A stretch of 64,000 bases of DNA, from NCBI RefSeq assembly GCF_000374065.1, contig NZ_KB893263.1, positions 20,452 through 84,451 on the forward strand. Direction: 5' to 3'. The position numbers and the translations under genes are program-made. Below are positions 54,240 to 63,425 of the stretch, in pieces (the stretch's first letter is position 1; each line of letters opens with the position of its first letter). Origin of the DNA: Spirosoma luteum DSM 19990. GTDB lineage: Bacteria; Bacteroidota; Bacteroidia; Cytophagales; Spirosomataceae. The notes beneath the pieces are model-generated. The model saw nothing but the letters and a program-made list of their open reading frames with translations. It was not told where the DNA came from and searched no databases.

Positions 54240-55292
54240 ATGCCCGACTTTAATCCCTCTTTGATACTCTATACCGCCGACGCGCTCAACGAACGGGGCG
54301 AAGCAGTACGGACCCGTTTTCCGGATGCTGAAACGCTGCAGATAAAGCAGCACAACCGACTGCCGGAGTTGGGCATGAACCACTTCAAGGTGAAATCCGA
54401 TGTGCTGGTGCTGGGAAAACTCAAAACGCAGGACATAAAATGGAGTGGCCGAAGCTCGGATTATATCGCGCCAAGTCTGGCCAATGGCTGTTTTGGCGCC
54501 TGTACCTATTGTTACGTGGACCGGCACAAAAACGTGAATCCCATTACCCTGTTTACCAACATTGACGAGAACCTGGCAAGCGTTGATGCCCACGTGAACG
54601 CTTTGGACTGGCCTAAACCTGCCAACCAGACCGACCCAGCCTACTGGACGTATGATATTGGCTGTAACTCCGATATATCCATCGACTATGGTCTGACGGA
54701 TGGTATTGAGCAGGTATTTTCCTTTTACCGCGACCATCCCCGGGCCAAGGCCACGTTTGCCACCAAATTTGTAAACCCCGCCCTGCTCGATTTCAACCCA
54801 CAGCGCAAAGTCCGAATCCGGTTTAGTTTGATGCCCAGTCATGTGAGTAAACTGGTCGATGTGCGTACCGATAGTATCGAAAAACGGCTGGCGGCCATCA
54901 ACGATTTTTACGATGCGGGGTACGAAGTACACGTTAATTTTTCCCCCGTCATCGTGTATAGTGGTACTGATGGCGACCCGAAAGCGTGGCGTAATGACTA
55001 CCGTGACCTGTTTCGCCAGCTCGAAGCGGCTGTTCGGCCCGATGTGCAGGCGCAACTTCAGTGCGAAGTTATCTTCCTGACGCACAACCAATGGCAGCAT
55101 CAGGCTAACCTGGCTATCAACCCTAAGGCAGAAGAGCTACTGTGGGCACCAGCGTTGCAGGAAAGTAAGGTAAGTCAGTTTGGCGGCTGGAATATCCGGT
55201 ACCGGCACCAGATGAAACGGCAGATGATAACCGTTTTTGAACAACTGCTGCGGGACGAGATACCCTGGTGTACCATTCGTTATATCTTCTGA
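54240..55292 (+). CDS. radical SAM protein, spore photoproduct lyase-like (SPL family)
   Basis: 350 residues. The radical SAM cysteines are C-x3-C-x2-C in NGCFGACTYCYVDRH (about 82-96), and the body fits the SPL-like family found in non-spore formers (FATKFVNPALL; SLMPSHVSKLVDVRTD; VHVNFSPVIVY). The family splits or modifies DNA photoproducts or other substrates by a 5'-deoxyadenosyl radical. It lies 89 bp after modC in the same direction, but a link with molybdate is not evident. Substrate unknown. Confidence 0.85.
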   Translation: MPDFNPSLILYTADALNERGEAVRTRFPDAETLQIKQHNRLPELGMNHFKVKSDVLVLGKLKTQDIKWSGRSSDYIAPSLANGCFGACTYCYVDRHKNVNPITLFTNIDENLASVDAHVNALDWPKPANQTDPAYWTYDIGCNSDISIDYGLTDGIEQVFSFYRDHPRAKATFATKFVNPALLDFNPQRKVRIRFSLMPSHVSKLVDVRTDSIEKRLAAINDFYDAGYEVHVNFSPVIVYSGTDGDPKAWRNDYRDLFRQLEAAVRPDVQAQLQCEVIFLTHNQWQHQANLAINPKAEELLWAPALQESKVSQFGGWNIRYRHQMKRQMITVFEQLLRDEIPWCTIRYIF

Positions 55293-55315
55293 CCGCACGA
55301 GCGGCCTCATGGGGT

Positions 55316-55750
55316 TTAATGGCTATGTTGTTTTACGTACTCGTCCATCGAGAAACGGCCGGAACCGATGACCAGAAACAACAGCAGCAGCGTAAGGACG
55401 AAAGCTGACAACCACAGCTCCGAATTCAGGGGCGAGAAACCCTGCCGGATGTTTACAAAGAAAAGGGCACCAACCAGTATCGGAAGCTGTAACAGCACCA
55501 TCAGACGGGTCAGGCAACCCAGGGCAATCAGCAGTCCGCCCATCAAATGCGCGAAGGCAACGTAATGGACAATCATTACCGGCCACAGGCTGAAATGTAG
55601 CCCTCCTACCAGGTTGGCCAGGTAAGCGGTATCACTAATAAAACTCACTCCCTTCAGCACCAGAATAATGCCCAGTACAATGCGCAGGCCATCGGTCCAG
55701 GCGGGGTGATGGGTGTCGCCCCAGTGTTCGACGCGATTTAATACGTTCAT
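55316..55750 (-). CDS. DoxX-family membrane protein
   Basis: 144 residues with four hydrophobic helices (LRIVLGIILVLKGVSFI; MIVHYVAFAHLMGGLLIALG; LMVLLQLPILVGALFFV; SAFVLTLLLLFLVIGSG). The N-terminal LRIxLGxxLxxKGxxF pattern is that of DoxX-like proteins. In other bacteria these act in quinone or thiol redox processes at the membrane. Convergent with the SPL-like gene. Confidence 0.85.
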   Translation of the reverse strand: MNVLNRVEHWGDTHHPAWTDGLRIVLGIILVLKGVSFISDTAYLANLVGGLHFSLWPVMIVHYVAFAHLMGGLLIALGCLTRLMVLLQLPILVGALFFVNIRQGFSPLNSELWLSAFVLTLLLLFLVIGSGRFSMDEYVKQHSH

Positions 55751-55982
55751 AGCTATACGAGTTTAGAGATTCCTGAACGAATATAAAAGGATGGGTGCGA
55801 AAAAGCAAGCTGATTTTTAGCTAGTTAGTGCCTGAAAAAGGAATGAAACAGCCCTGCGCAGTACCCAGCCCGATGCCCCTGACGTACGGCCAACAGTGGT
55901 GTTCGGTATACGGTGTATTGTTGGCCAACGCATCAGCCTAAAAAGACATGCGTCAGCCAACAGTGAGTGTACCGAATACCCT

Positions 55983-55990
55983 TATCTTTG
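55983..55990 (+). promoter_or_regulatory. Bacteroidota -7 box of the DUF2461 gene
   Basis: TATCTTTG matches TAnnTTTG 9 bp before ATG 55999, implying a nearly leaderless mRNA and supporting that start over 55948. Confidence 0.55.
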
Positions 55991-55998
55991 GGGTGGTT

Positions 55999-56709
55999 AT
56001 GAAAACTAAATCTACCTCAAAAGCGTCCTTCACGGCTCCTACACTAACATTCATGCGTGACCTGGTTACTAATAATAACCGGGAGTGGTTCCACGCCAAT
56101 CGCCCTCGTTATGAGGCTGCCAAAGCCGAACTATTCACCGTGGTAGAACGGGTGCTGGCGGGGTTAAGTCCCTTTGAGCCGCTGGCCAATACTGCCGTAA
56201 AAGACTGTGTCTTTCGCATAAACCGCGACATCCGATTCGCCAAAGATAAAGCCCCTTATAAATCGAATCTGGCGTTTGCCATTGGTCCCGGCGGGCGGCA
56301 CTCCGGCCGGATTGATTACTACGTGCATATCCAGCCGGGAAATAAATCGTTTTTGGGCGCGGGCATGTGGAATCCCACCCCGGCTAACCTGGCCAAGTTT
56401 CGGCAGGAAGTGGACTACAATGCCGCCGAGTTGAAAGCTATCATTGAAGCCGATGCGTTTTCAGAGTATTTCCCCGAAGCATCCGGCGAGGTGATGAAAA
56501 CAACGCCTAAAGGATACCCTGCAGATCATCCCGAAATAGAATTGCTGCGTCGGAAGGAATTGTTCTTTATGCATCGCTTCACGGATAAAGAGGTGCTGAA
56601 ACCCAACTTTGCCGATGATATTGTACAGGGTTGCCGGCTTATAAAGCCCTACTGTGATCTGTTAAATTATCTCTTTTTCGATGAGAAAGAGGAAGGACCT
56701 ACGTTGTAG
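55999..56709 (+). CDS. DUF2461 family protein
   Basis: 236 residues. Family features: FMRDLVTNNNREWFHANRPRYEAAKAE near the N-terminus, then VFRINRDIRFAKDKAPYKSN and a YYVHIQPGNKSFLGAGMW strand. Cytoplasmic, widespread in Bacteroidota, function unknown. Confidence 0.88.
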   Translation: MKTKSTSKASFTAPTLTFMRDLVTNNNREWFHANRPRYEAAKAELFTVVERVLAGLSPFEPLANTAVKDCVFRINRDIRFAKDKAPYKSNLAFAIGPGGRHSGRIDYYVHIQPGNKSFLGAGMWNPTPANLAKFRQEVDYNAAELKAIIEADAFSEYFPEASGEVMKTTPKGYPADHPEIELLRRKELFFMHRFTDKEVLKPNFADDIVQGCRLIKPYCDLLNYLFFDEKEEGPTL

Positions 56710-57667
56710 CGTTGGCAGTCCTGGGGTTTTGCCAACCCAGAGCCTTATGTACCTCCCGTGTGTCTGGTGCGGCTAGCTTATCCGAAAAGTTTATAGACTC
56801 TACCCCTTTTTCTGGACGAAACCCAGTTGAAATATGATGATATGGTACAGTCTGAATGGATAATCATACCGTTTTTCTTGACATAACTAGTCTAGTCTAT
56901 TACTTTAAGTTACTAGTAGATAGTATATTATAATTAATAGAAAATATTTGTTTATTAATATATTTTGTGTGTGATGATTTAACTTCGTTTATTTACCGTC
57001 GGTCGTACCAGGTAATAAATATTTTTTACGTTTATTTCTATTTATCTTTTTAACGGTATCAATTCGGTAAATCGACCTTTTTTTCTGGTACGAACTTTGC
57101 TTTAGTACAGTATACACTAACTCCCAAACTGTATCATGTTTAAGATTCGTATCATTGTTACTACTACCCTTACAACGGCAGATGTACAAAAGGCAACCGC
57201 CTGGACTGTTCTGGTGGGAGCTACCGCTCTTTTCTGGTATGGTGTTTCCAATCTCGTCTTTTAGAGGCTTACGGTAACACGTTTTGAGCATTCCCTCAAC
57301 GGTGTCTGAACCCGGCTCCGGGTTTCATTCCTGCGTTTCAGCACCGTTGCTGGCCCGGGCTGTTTTGGACTGCCTCTGGTAAACAAACACATGCCCCGCT
57401 AACGCTGTCCTTCAGCGCAACTGGTTCTGCTACTCCCTACCGGTTTTTACCTCCGGACAATTAAGGTTGTTCGGTCTTTCGTTGGTTGGTAGCCTCCTGT
57501 ACAGTGGGTTACAACTGCCCCCATAGATCTGGTTCAATTCCTGCACTTTTTACGGCAACAGAAGTAGTCCTTTACTTTTCAGTAGAGTGACCCTGCCTTG
57601 TTCCTTTATAGGGACAATGGTATGGTGTACATCAGCACCAGTAGCCTAATAATCGAGGTAACTGTAC
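56710..57667. other. long intergenic region
   Basis: About 960 bp without a recognised gene except a possible 42-residue frame (57136-57264). 56880-57050 is very AT-rich. AACCCGG/CCGGGTT (near 57310-57325) can form a small hairpin. The 57300-57667 part is GC-moderate with no recognised riboswitch. Confidence 0.4.
57136..57264 (+). CDS. possible 42-residue membrane peptide
   Basis: An ATG-to-TAG frame coding 42 residues with a basic-to-neutral N-terminus (MFKIRIIVTTTLTTADVQKA) and one membrane segment (WTVLVGATALFWYGVSNLVF). It lies in the only long gap of this part of the window. No typical promoter was found; small membrane toxins or regulatory peptides look like this, but so does chance. 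Confidence 0.3.
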   Translation: MFKIRIIVTTTLTTADVQKATAWTVLVGATALFWYGVSNLVF

Positions 57668-58951
57668 ATGGACAAACTACTGGCACAATCCCGTTGGTAT
57701 CGACTGCTGCCTGTCGCTTTTATCACCTATAGTCTGGCGTACCTGGACCGGGCCAATTTTGGGTTCGGGGCTGCCAGCGGTATGGCAGAAGATCTGCATA
57801 TCACGCCCGCGATGTCGTCGCTGTTGGGCTCGCTTTTCTTCCTGGGTTATTTCTTCTTCCAGGTTCCGGGGGCGGTGTACGCCGAGAACCGGTCTGCCAA
57901 AAAACTCATATTCTGGTCGCTTATTTTGTGGGGAGGGCTGGCTATGGCCACCGGTATAATCAGCAACGTAAACGCCCTGATTGGTATTCGCTTCATGCTG
58001 GGCGTGGTCGAAAGTGCGGTGATGCCGGCCATGCTGCTTTTTCTGAGTCGGTGGTTCACCAAAAAGGAGCGGTCGCAGGCAAATACATTTCTGATTCTGG
58101 GTAACCCGGTCACTATTCTGTGGATGTCGGTGCTGTCGGGTTATCTTATTCAGGCGGTGGGCTGGCGATGGATGTTCATCCTGGAAGGGCTTCCTGCCAT
58201 AATCTGGGCTTTTTTCTGGTGGCGGCTGGTAGACGATAAACCTGAGGATGCCAGCTGGCTCACCCGGCCCGAAAAACAGGGACTGGCGGTCCAGCTGGAA
58301 AAGGAGCAGCAGGGGATAAAACCCGTTAAAAATTATGCTGAAGCGTTTAAATCCCGCGTCGTTATTTTGCTGAGTTTCCAGTACGCGTTGTGGAGTATCG
58401 GCGTATACGGGTTCGTTATGTGGCTACCGTCCATCCTGAATGCGGCTCCCGATATGAACATCGTCAAAACCGGCTGGCTATCCGCAGTGCCGTACGTACT
58501 GGCCATTATTGGTATGCTGGGAGCTTCGTATTTTTCGGATAAAACCCTGAACCGGAAAGCCTTCGTCTGGCCTTTTCTGCTGGTGGGGGCTGTTGCCTTT
58601 TACGGGTCTTACCTGGTTGGCCCGGATAACTTCTGGCTATCGTTTGTGTTGCTCATCCTGGCCGGGGGGGCTATGTACGCCCCATACGGTCCTTTTTTTG
58701 CAATCATCCCCGAAATTCTGCCCCGAAATGTGGCGGGGGGAGCTATGGCCCTTATCAACAGTTTCGGAGCGCTGGGTTCCTTTATTGGTGCCTACATTGT
58801 CGGTTATCTGAACGGTACAACCGGTGGGTTTGGGGCTTCCTACCTTTTCATGGCGGGGTCCCTGTTTCTGGCGGCAATCATTACCCTTATAGCAGTGAAA
58901 AAACCGGCCTCACTTGAAACCCCGGAGTCGGCATCGGTCAGGCTGGCATAA
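57668..58951 (+). CDS. major facilitator superfamily transporter (anion:cation symporter type)
   Basis: 427 residues, twelve membrane helices. LDRANFGFGAASGM in helix 1, SLFFLGYFFFQVPGAVYAE in helix 2 and GVVESAVMPAMLLFLSRWF-like helix 4 are typical of the ACS family, which takes up hexuronates, galactonate, phthalate or other organic anions. Substrate cannot be told. It stands alone after a 950-bp gap. Confidence 0.92.
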   Translation: MDKLLAQSRWYRLLPVAFITYSLAYLDRANFGFGAASGMAEDLHITPAMSSLLGSLFFLGYFFFQVPGAVYAENRSAKKLIFWSLILWGGLAMATGIISNVNALIGIRFMLGVVESAVMPAMLLFLSRWFTKKERSQANTFLILGNPVTILWMSVLSGYLIQAVGWRWMFILEGLPAIIWAFFWWRLVDDKPEDASWLTRPEKQGLAVQLEKEQQGIKPVKNYAEAFKSRVVILLSFQYALWSIGVYGFVMWLPSILNAAPDMNIVKTGWLSAVPYVLAIIGMLGASYFSDKTLNRKAFVWPFLLVGAVAFYGSYLVGPDNFWLSFVLLILAGGAMYAPYGPFFAIIPEILPRNVAGGAMALINSFGALGSFIGAYIVGYLNGTTGGFGASYLFMAGSLFLAAIITLIAVKKPASLETPESASVRLA

Positions 58952-59007
58952 ACTGGAGTACGGAACCGCAATCCCCAAGTTATCAACGACCTGACCGGAT
59001 TGGCCCA

Positions 59008-59481
59008 TTAATTGACCTTAATCAGGTCGATGGTGAACACCAGAATGGAGTTTGCCGGAATGCCATTCTGCTCCTGCGAACCGTAGGCCAGGCTGGGCGG
59101 CAGGTAAAGCGTGATACTGCCACCGGGTGCCACCAGCGGAATTCCTTCCTGCCAGCCAACGATGAGTTGATTCAATCCGAAGCTAACGCCCCTGCCACTA
59201 TCGAACTCCTCGCCATTTGTTAGTTTGCCCGCGTAATTGACCGTTACGCTGGAGCACACGGTTGGCTTTGTGCCCGACCCGGCCTTCTGAACACTATAAT
59301 AAAAGCCCCGCTTATCGGCAGTGGCATTGATATTGTTCGTTTCGATATACTGCTTCAAGGTGGAAACCTCTTCGAGTGGAGCTTCGGTTGTAACGGTGGT
59401 TTGGGTGCAGGGTGTGTCGGCTTGCTGGCAACCACCCAGGAACAGGGCGCAGAGCAGCAGGATAAATCCATATTTTTTCAT
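59008..59481 (-). CDS. FKBP-type peptidyl-prolyl isomerase lipoprotein
   Basis: 157 residues from ATG 59481. A lipoprotein signal ends in LGGC (Cys18). After a short linker (about 20-55) the FKBP domain follows: VNYAGKLTNGEEFDSGRGVSF, GWQEGIPLVAPGG, LAYGSQEQNGIPANSILVF. It isomerises prolyl bonds of periplasmic or outer-membrane proteins. Confidence 0.93.
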   Translation of the reverse strand: MKKYGFILLLCALFLGGCQQADTPCTQTTVTTEAPLEEVSTLKQYIETNNINATADKRGFYYSVQKAGSGTKPTVCSSVTVNYAGKLTNGEEFDSGRGVSFGLNQLIVGWQEGIPLVAPGGSITLYLPPSLAYGSQEQNGIPANSILVFTIDLIKVN

Positions 59482-59843
59482 TCGTAACAGCCCAGCGGGC
59501 AGGCTTATTTTATTCGTTGCAGACTGACTGTCGGAACAGCCGTTCCGGTCCATTCAGTTCACGTACGGACGGTATTCGTGCCGGTTTTATCCGCTTTCCA
59601 GGAATAGCTCACGATAGGAAACGCGTTAACCTGTTCGGCACCAGTTATTAACGGAGTGAGTACCCTACCCGGATAAGGTAGTTAGTCGATTATTGGTAGT
59701 AGGGAATTGATGGGTACCGAAATCATTCAGCGTAGCCTGTACAGTCTGCGCCAGTTGTTGTCATTCTCCCCCGACTTTCTGACCATCGGGGCGGGCACAG
59801 AATAGGTAATTCCACCGGGCGATTTGCCTGGTTTCCTGTCGTT
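59482..59843. other. intergenic region, nothing recognised
   Basis: About 360 bp without a convincing gene, tRNA, terminator or regulatory motif; only weak symmetric stretches. Confidence 0.5.
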
Positions 59844-60128
59844 TTAATTCCAGCGGGGGTTCGTAATCAGCATGAGCAGAAAAAACAGACCAGCCAATAG
59901 ACCAGGTATGGCCAGCACGCATAATAACGCCGTTGCCCAGCGCTGTTGCTGATGAGTCTGTAGCCAGTAGCTACCCAGCAGGATTGCTCCCAAACCCCCC
60001 AGTATCAGGAACCACAATCCGGCATTGAACGAGGAAACGCTGCCATCGGCCAGGCCAACAAAAAAGAAACCGAGGAAGATGAGTGCCAGGGCACCATCGA
60101 AGGCCCATAAGACCCGGAAAAATGTCAT
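59844..60128 (-). CDS. small membrane protein
   Basis: 94 residues with three membrane helices (FDGALALIFLGFFFVGLADG; GLWFLILGGLGAILLGSYWL; TALLCVLAIPGLLAGLFFLL). No family recognised. It stands alone between the FKBP and hemF genes; its role is unknown. Confidence 0.6.
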   Translation of the reverse strand: MTFFRVLWAFDGALALIFLGFFFVGLADGSVSSFNAGLWFLILGGLGAILLGSYWLQTHQQQRWATALLCVLAIPGLLAGLFFLLMLITNPRWN

Positions 60129-60241
60129 GGATAAACCAGTAAGGAAAGCACCGAAAACGGGTAAACGCTCATAAAGCTACTGTCATTGGACAGCGTTATG
60201 GCAAGGGCATTTATCGAACGGTGATGGTCTTTCTGTACGGG

Positions 60242-61168
60242 TCAAACCCACGCTACTCCCTTACGGAGTAAGAGCAGCGTTTCTTCCTCCCGGCTGCCGG
60301 GTTCGGGATTGAAATCGTAAATCCAGTTGGCCTGTGGGGGCATACTCATTAAAATGGACTCGGTACGCCCGTTTGTTTCCAGGCCAAACCGGGTACCCCG
60401 GTCCCAAACCAGGTTGAACTCCACGTACCGGCCCCGACGCAGCAGCTGCCAGTTTTTTTCACGCTCGCCAAAAGGCAACTGGTAATTCTGCTGCATGAAG
60501 TGCGTATAGATAGGAGCGAAGCTATTTCCGATATCCAGAACGAAGGCAAACAGATCGGCTTTGTGCGCAGCATGCTCTGGTTTCAGGTAATCGAAAAAGA
60601 TGCCGCCAACACCCCGTGTTTCCTGCCGGTGCGGAATGTAAAAATAGTCATCGGCCCAGGGCTTGAATTTTGGATAGTAGTCGGCACTATGGCGGTCACA
60701 AACCGTTTTTAGGGACTGGTGAAACCACCGGGCATCGTCGGCCAACACGTAATGCGGAGTGAGGTCAATGCCTCCACCAAACCAGTTGTGTCCGGTACTC
60801 ATCTCAAAATACCGAACGTTCATGTGAATAATGGGCACTAGTGGGTTGCGCGGGTGCAGCACAATGGAAACCCCCGTTGCGTAGAACGTAGGCGGTGCTT
60901 CGGCGGGCGAATTCGTTATGTTCAGCGCACGCAGCGTCGCTTCCGTTGCTTCGCCGTGTACCGCCGAAAAACCGACGCCCCCTTTCTCGATAATAGTGCC
61001 TTCTGTGAGGGTACGTGAGCGGCCACCACCACCACCCGGTCGTTGCCAGGCATCTTCCCGAAATGTGCCGGTACCATCTGCTTTTTCGAGTGCCTGACAG
61101 ATCCGGTCCTGCAACTCCATGAAGGCCGCCGAAATGGTTTCTTTCGTTAGTGTCTGTTCTGATGTCAT
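60242..61168 (-). CDS. hemF: coproporphyrinogen III oxidase, oxygen-dependent
   Basis: 308 residues from ATG 61168. Motifs of the family are present: GGGGGRSRTLTEG, then HMNVRYFEMSTGHNWFGGG, DLTPHYVLADDARWFHQSL and a C-terminal GRYVEFNLVWDRGTRFGLET. It turns coproporphyrinogen III into protoporphyrinogen IX with oxygen in haem synthesis. Haem is needed by KatG and other enzymes here. Confidence 0.96.
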   Translation of the reverse strand: MTSEQTLTKETISAAFMELQDRICQALEKADGTGTFREDAWQRPGGGGGRSRTLTEGTIIEKGGVGFSAVHGEATEATLRALNITNSPAEAPPTFYATGVSIVLHPRNPLVPIIHMNVRYFEMSTGHNWFGGGIDLTPHYVLADDARWFHQSLKTVCDRHSADYYPKFKPWADDYFYIPHRQETRGVGGIFFDYLKPEHAAHKADLFAFVLDIGNSFAPIYTHFMQQNYQLPFGEREKNWQLLRRGRYVEFNLVWDRGTRFGLETNGRTESILMSMPPQANWIYDFNPEPGSREEETLLLLRKGVAWV

Positions 61169-61192
61169 ATGCAGCACAAAGATACAACAGGA

Positions 61193-61819
61193 TTACTCCG
61201 ACAGCTTGAGGGCGTAGCGTACCGGACGAGGTTTATCGATGAGCAGCAGCAGCCCCCGCTCCGCCAGTTGACGCAGTAGTTTGCCCGCCCGATAGGCTGA
61301 AATGTTGATGAGTTTGGCAAAGCGGTCGGCGGTGATAAAATCGTTTTTTCGCAGGTATTGAATCAACGTGCGGGCCATGGGCGATTTTAATAATTCCCGA
61401 TTGGCAGTATCGGCGGTAATAATCAGATTATTCGTTGGGATTGATTTGTCTTTTGCCCGAACATAAATCGTCCGTTTACCTGAATCATCAACGAGATAGT
61501 GGGGTTTTTCGGTACTCTCGGGAACGGTAATGATCAGGACAATCCGGCCATCGGGCGACAGCCTTTCATAACTGACGGACAGGGCTGGCTGAATCAATCG
61601 GTCGGTGGCATCTTCAAGTTTTTCGACTTCCTTAAATTCCGATGAAACGCCCTTTATTTTACCATCATCAGCAATACCAATCAGCAAGATTCCTCCCGAT
61701 GTATTGGCAAAAGCAGCCAGCGTGCGGGCTATCCGGCTGGCTGCCGAAAGCTGACGTTTAAATTCTAAACGGGTATGTTCACCCTGTGCAATTAATTCGT
61801 CCAGTTGACTGCGATCCAT
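61193..61819 (-). CDS. AlbA_2 (Schlafen-like) domain protein with C-terminal winged helix
   Basis: 208 residues. The AlbA_2 domain covers about 5-135: EHTRLEFKRQLSAASRIART, LAAFANTSGGILLIGIADDG, then VIITVPESTEKPHYL. A winged helix follows (about 150-205, RLAKLINISAYRAGKLLRQL region). The family includes putative RNA/DNA-binding regulators. ATG 61819 was preferred to an upstream TTG. It lies 24 bp upstream of hemF on the same strand, so the two may be co-transcribed. Confidence 0.85.
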   Translation of the reverse strand: MDRSQLDELIAQGEHTRLEFKRQLSAASRIARTLAAFANTSGGILLIGIADDGKIKGVSSEFKEVEKLEDATDRLIQPALSVSYERLSPDGRIVLIITVPESTEKPHYLVDDSGKRTIYVRAKDKSIPTNNLIITADTANRELLKSPMARTLIQYLRKNDFITADRFAKLINISAYRAGKLLRQLAERGLLLLIDKPRPVRYALKLSE

Positions 61820-61821
61820 AG

Positions 61822-62034
61822 TCAGAAAACTGCTTGTAGCCCGTGTTGTTTCCAACTAATTTTTGGACTGGCAGCATCAATTGTTAACGGACGAAAATAG
61901 CGTAGTTTAGGCGGAACTAATACGGCCATTGTTTTTTCTGTAAAGAAATTATCAGCCGGTTTCGTACTGATTTCGGGGTAATGATTGTCTACTTCCTTGG
62001 TAGGGTTACTAGTTTTTTTTATTAAGGGTACCAT
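61822..62034 (-). CDS. possible small protein upstream of the AlbA_2 gene
   Basis: A 70-residue frame (start ATG 62034) ending 2 bp before the AlbA_2 gene and starting just beyond a 31-bp palindrome. Composition is unremarkable and no family is recognised. It could be a leader-type gene or chance. Confidence 0.25.
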   Translation of the reverse strand: MVPLIKKTSNPTKEVDNHYPEISTKPADNFFTEKTMAVLVPPKLRYFRPLTIDAASPKISWKQHGLQAVF

Positions 62035-62101
62035 AGTATAAACGAAGCGAATAAAAACGCAGGACACAACGTCCTGCGTTTTTATTCGCTTCGTTTATAC
62101 T
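62035..62101. repeat. perfect 31-bp palindrome
   Basis: 62035-62065 is exactly complementary to 62071-62101 with a 5-nt loop (ACAAC). It begins 16 bp after the stop of the minus-strand AT-hook-like gene and has AAAAA/TTTTT inside the arms. It may serve as that gene's terminator or be a mobile-type repeat. Confidence 0.8.
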
Positions 62102-62117
62102 TTAGACTGAAAACGGA

Positions 62118-62615
62118 TTAAGTAACCGTATTTTGCTCCGCAGTTGCGGCAGCACGCTTACGGCCGCGGGGCTTTCCGGTATACGCTGCTTTTGGGGTGT
62201 CGCTGGCTAATTTCAATTCAAATCCCTGTACATTACCATCATAATCAAATGGTTTAACCGTAAATGTATGTTTGGTATTGGAATAATCGATACCCCCTTT
62301 CTGAAGAATATAAGGCAGCGAAATGCTGTAACTTTTAGCGGCTTTCTCCAGTTCGAATACTTCCTCCTGCCCGCTGGTACCGGGAACCAGAAAGAGCGAT
62401 TTTATTTTCCGCTTGCCTTCCTGCGTACCTACTTTAAACCAGCTATCCTGCGGATCGAATCCTAATTGATCGATTGTTTTATTCGGAAATACAACCTTGC
62501 CGGCTGTTGAAATATAGCCGGTAGCTGGCGTAGGTTTAGCTTCCGTTTTCGTCTTGCTCTGTTTGGTTTCGCTATTCTCGTTTTGAGAAAAGAATCGAAT
62601 TTGCTTTGCTTTCAT
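62118..62615 (-). CDS. hypothetical protein with AT-hook-like C-terminus
   Basis: 165 residues from ATG 62615. A low-complexity N-terminal part, a beta-rich middle domain (TAGKVVFPNKTIDQLGFDPQ, then VGTQEGKRKIKSLFLVPG) and a basic tail GKPRGRKRAAAT that looks like an AT-hook. No family recognised. The -7 box TATATTTG lies at 62653-62660. A DNA-binding role is a guess from the tail. Confidence 0.7.
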   Translation of the reverse strand: MKAKQIRFFSQNENSETKQSKTKTEAKPTPATGYISTAGKVVFPNKTIDQLGFDPQDSWFKVGTQEGKRKIKSLFLVPGTSGQEEVFELEKAAKSYSISLPYILQKGGIDYSNTKHTFTVKPFDYDGNVQGFELKLASDTPKAAYTGKPRGRKRAAATAEQNTVT

Positions 62616-62652
62616 TCGATAATATATGTTAAGTTCTGGGATACTGAAAACG

Positions 62653-62660
62653 CAAATATA
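62653..62660 (-). promoter_or_regulatory. Bacteroidota -7 box of the AT-hook-like gene
   Basis: The minus strand reads TATATTTG, matching TAnnTTTG, 38 bp before the ATG. The gap beyond it (62703-63094) otherwise holds only the terminator below. Confidence 0.6.
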
Positions 62661-62924
62661 ATAAGTCTTACTACTAAATAAGGCAATCGATTTGATTAAC
62701 ACTGGTTTTTTATTCTATTCAGCTGTTTTTTCGTATAAATAATAAAAATGTACCTCAATGGATACTATATTTTCTGGAATTTTTATGAAAAATGGCCCGT
62801 ATTGAATGAAAACAAAAGGGGTAATTAAATCAAATAAATCAGCCAATTAATGCGCTTTATTTTGGTGACGAAATAAAATGGATGCATTTCCTGCACAACA
62901 ATTTCGTGCTGTTGTTACTACCGT

Positions 62925-62965
62925 ATAAAAAATAAAACTCCTCAACACAAATGTGTGCTGAGGAG
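62925..62965 (-). terminator. orphan intrinsic terminator on the minus strand
   Basis: The arms CTCCTCA/TGAGGAG (62938-62944/62959-62965) with further ACACA/TGTGT pairing are followed on the minus strand by TTTTATTTTTT. No gene is seen upstream on that strand between here and the IS at 63095, so the transcript it ends is unknown. Confidence 0.6.
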
Positions 62966-63162
62966 TGGTGAATTGTGTGGAGACGGAGACTCCAGAACCT
63001 ACGCTAAAATACGACCTAACGAACTATCAAAACTGCCTGTAAAACAATCAGTTAACTTTTTCAGAGTTAAACAAAAAATCATATAATAAAGTAAGAGCCT
63101 GTTTAAAAACGGGCATGTAAGCTTAAAAAAGTAGAATCAGCCTATCTTGTGGGTTAATCCGA

Positions 63163-63179
63163 CCGCAACGGCGGCCCGG
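63163..63179 (+). repeat. GC-rich 17-mer, IS copy 1
   Basis: CCGCAACGGCGGCCCGG, two mismatches from the copy at 63409, in the noncoding leader of the IS. Confidence 0.4.
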
Positions 63180-63408
63180 CAAAGATGTACCCCACAGACC
63201 TGACTGATTCTGCCTGGCAAGTTATTGAAGAAATCCTGGCTGACAAGCGTAAACGCAAATATTCACTGCGTGCCATCCTTAACGCGCTACTGTATTTGAC
63301 CAAAACCGGCTGTCAGTGGCGACTGATGCCCAATGATCTGCCACCCTGGCCCTTGTGCTACTATTACTTCTGGAATCGGAGCGCCGAAGCGATGGCGCAA
63401 TGATGGCA

Positions 63409-63425
63409 CCGCTCCGGCGGCCCGG
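63409..63425 (+). repeat. GC-rich 17-mer, IS copy 2
   Basis: CCGCTCCGGCGGCCCGG is the exact reverse complement of 30694-30710. It appears to extend the coding frame between SDGA and WERLN by nine codons that related transposases lack. Confidence 0.55.

Noticed and set aside
57300..57667. Riboswitch upstream of the MFS transporter
   Set aside because: The region has local hairpins but no match to a class I know.
62935..63010. tmRNA- or tRNA-like 3' end on the minus strand (GTCTCCACA)
   Set aside because: The preceding bases do not form a T-arm, and no matching 5' acceptor strand is seen. Only the terminator was kept.
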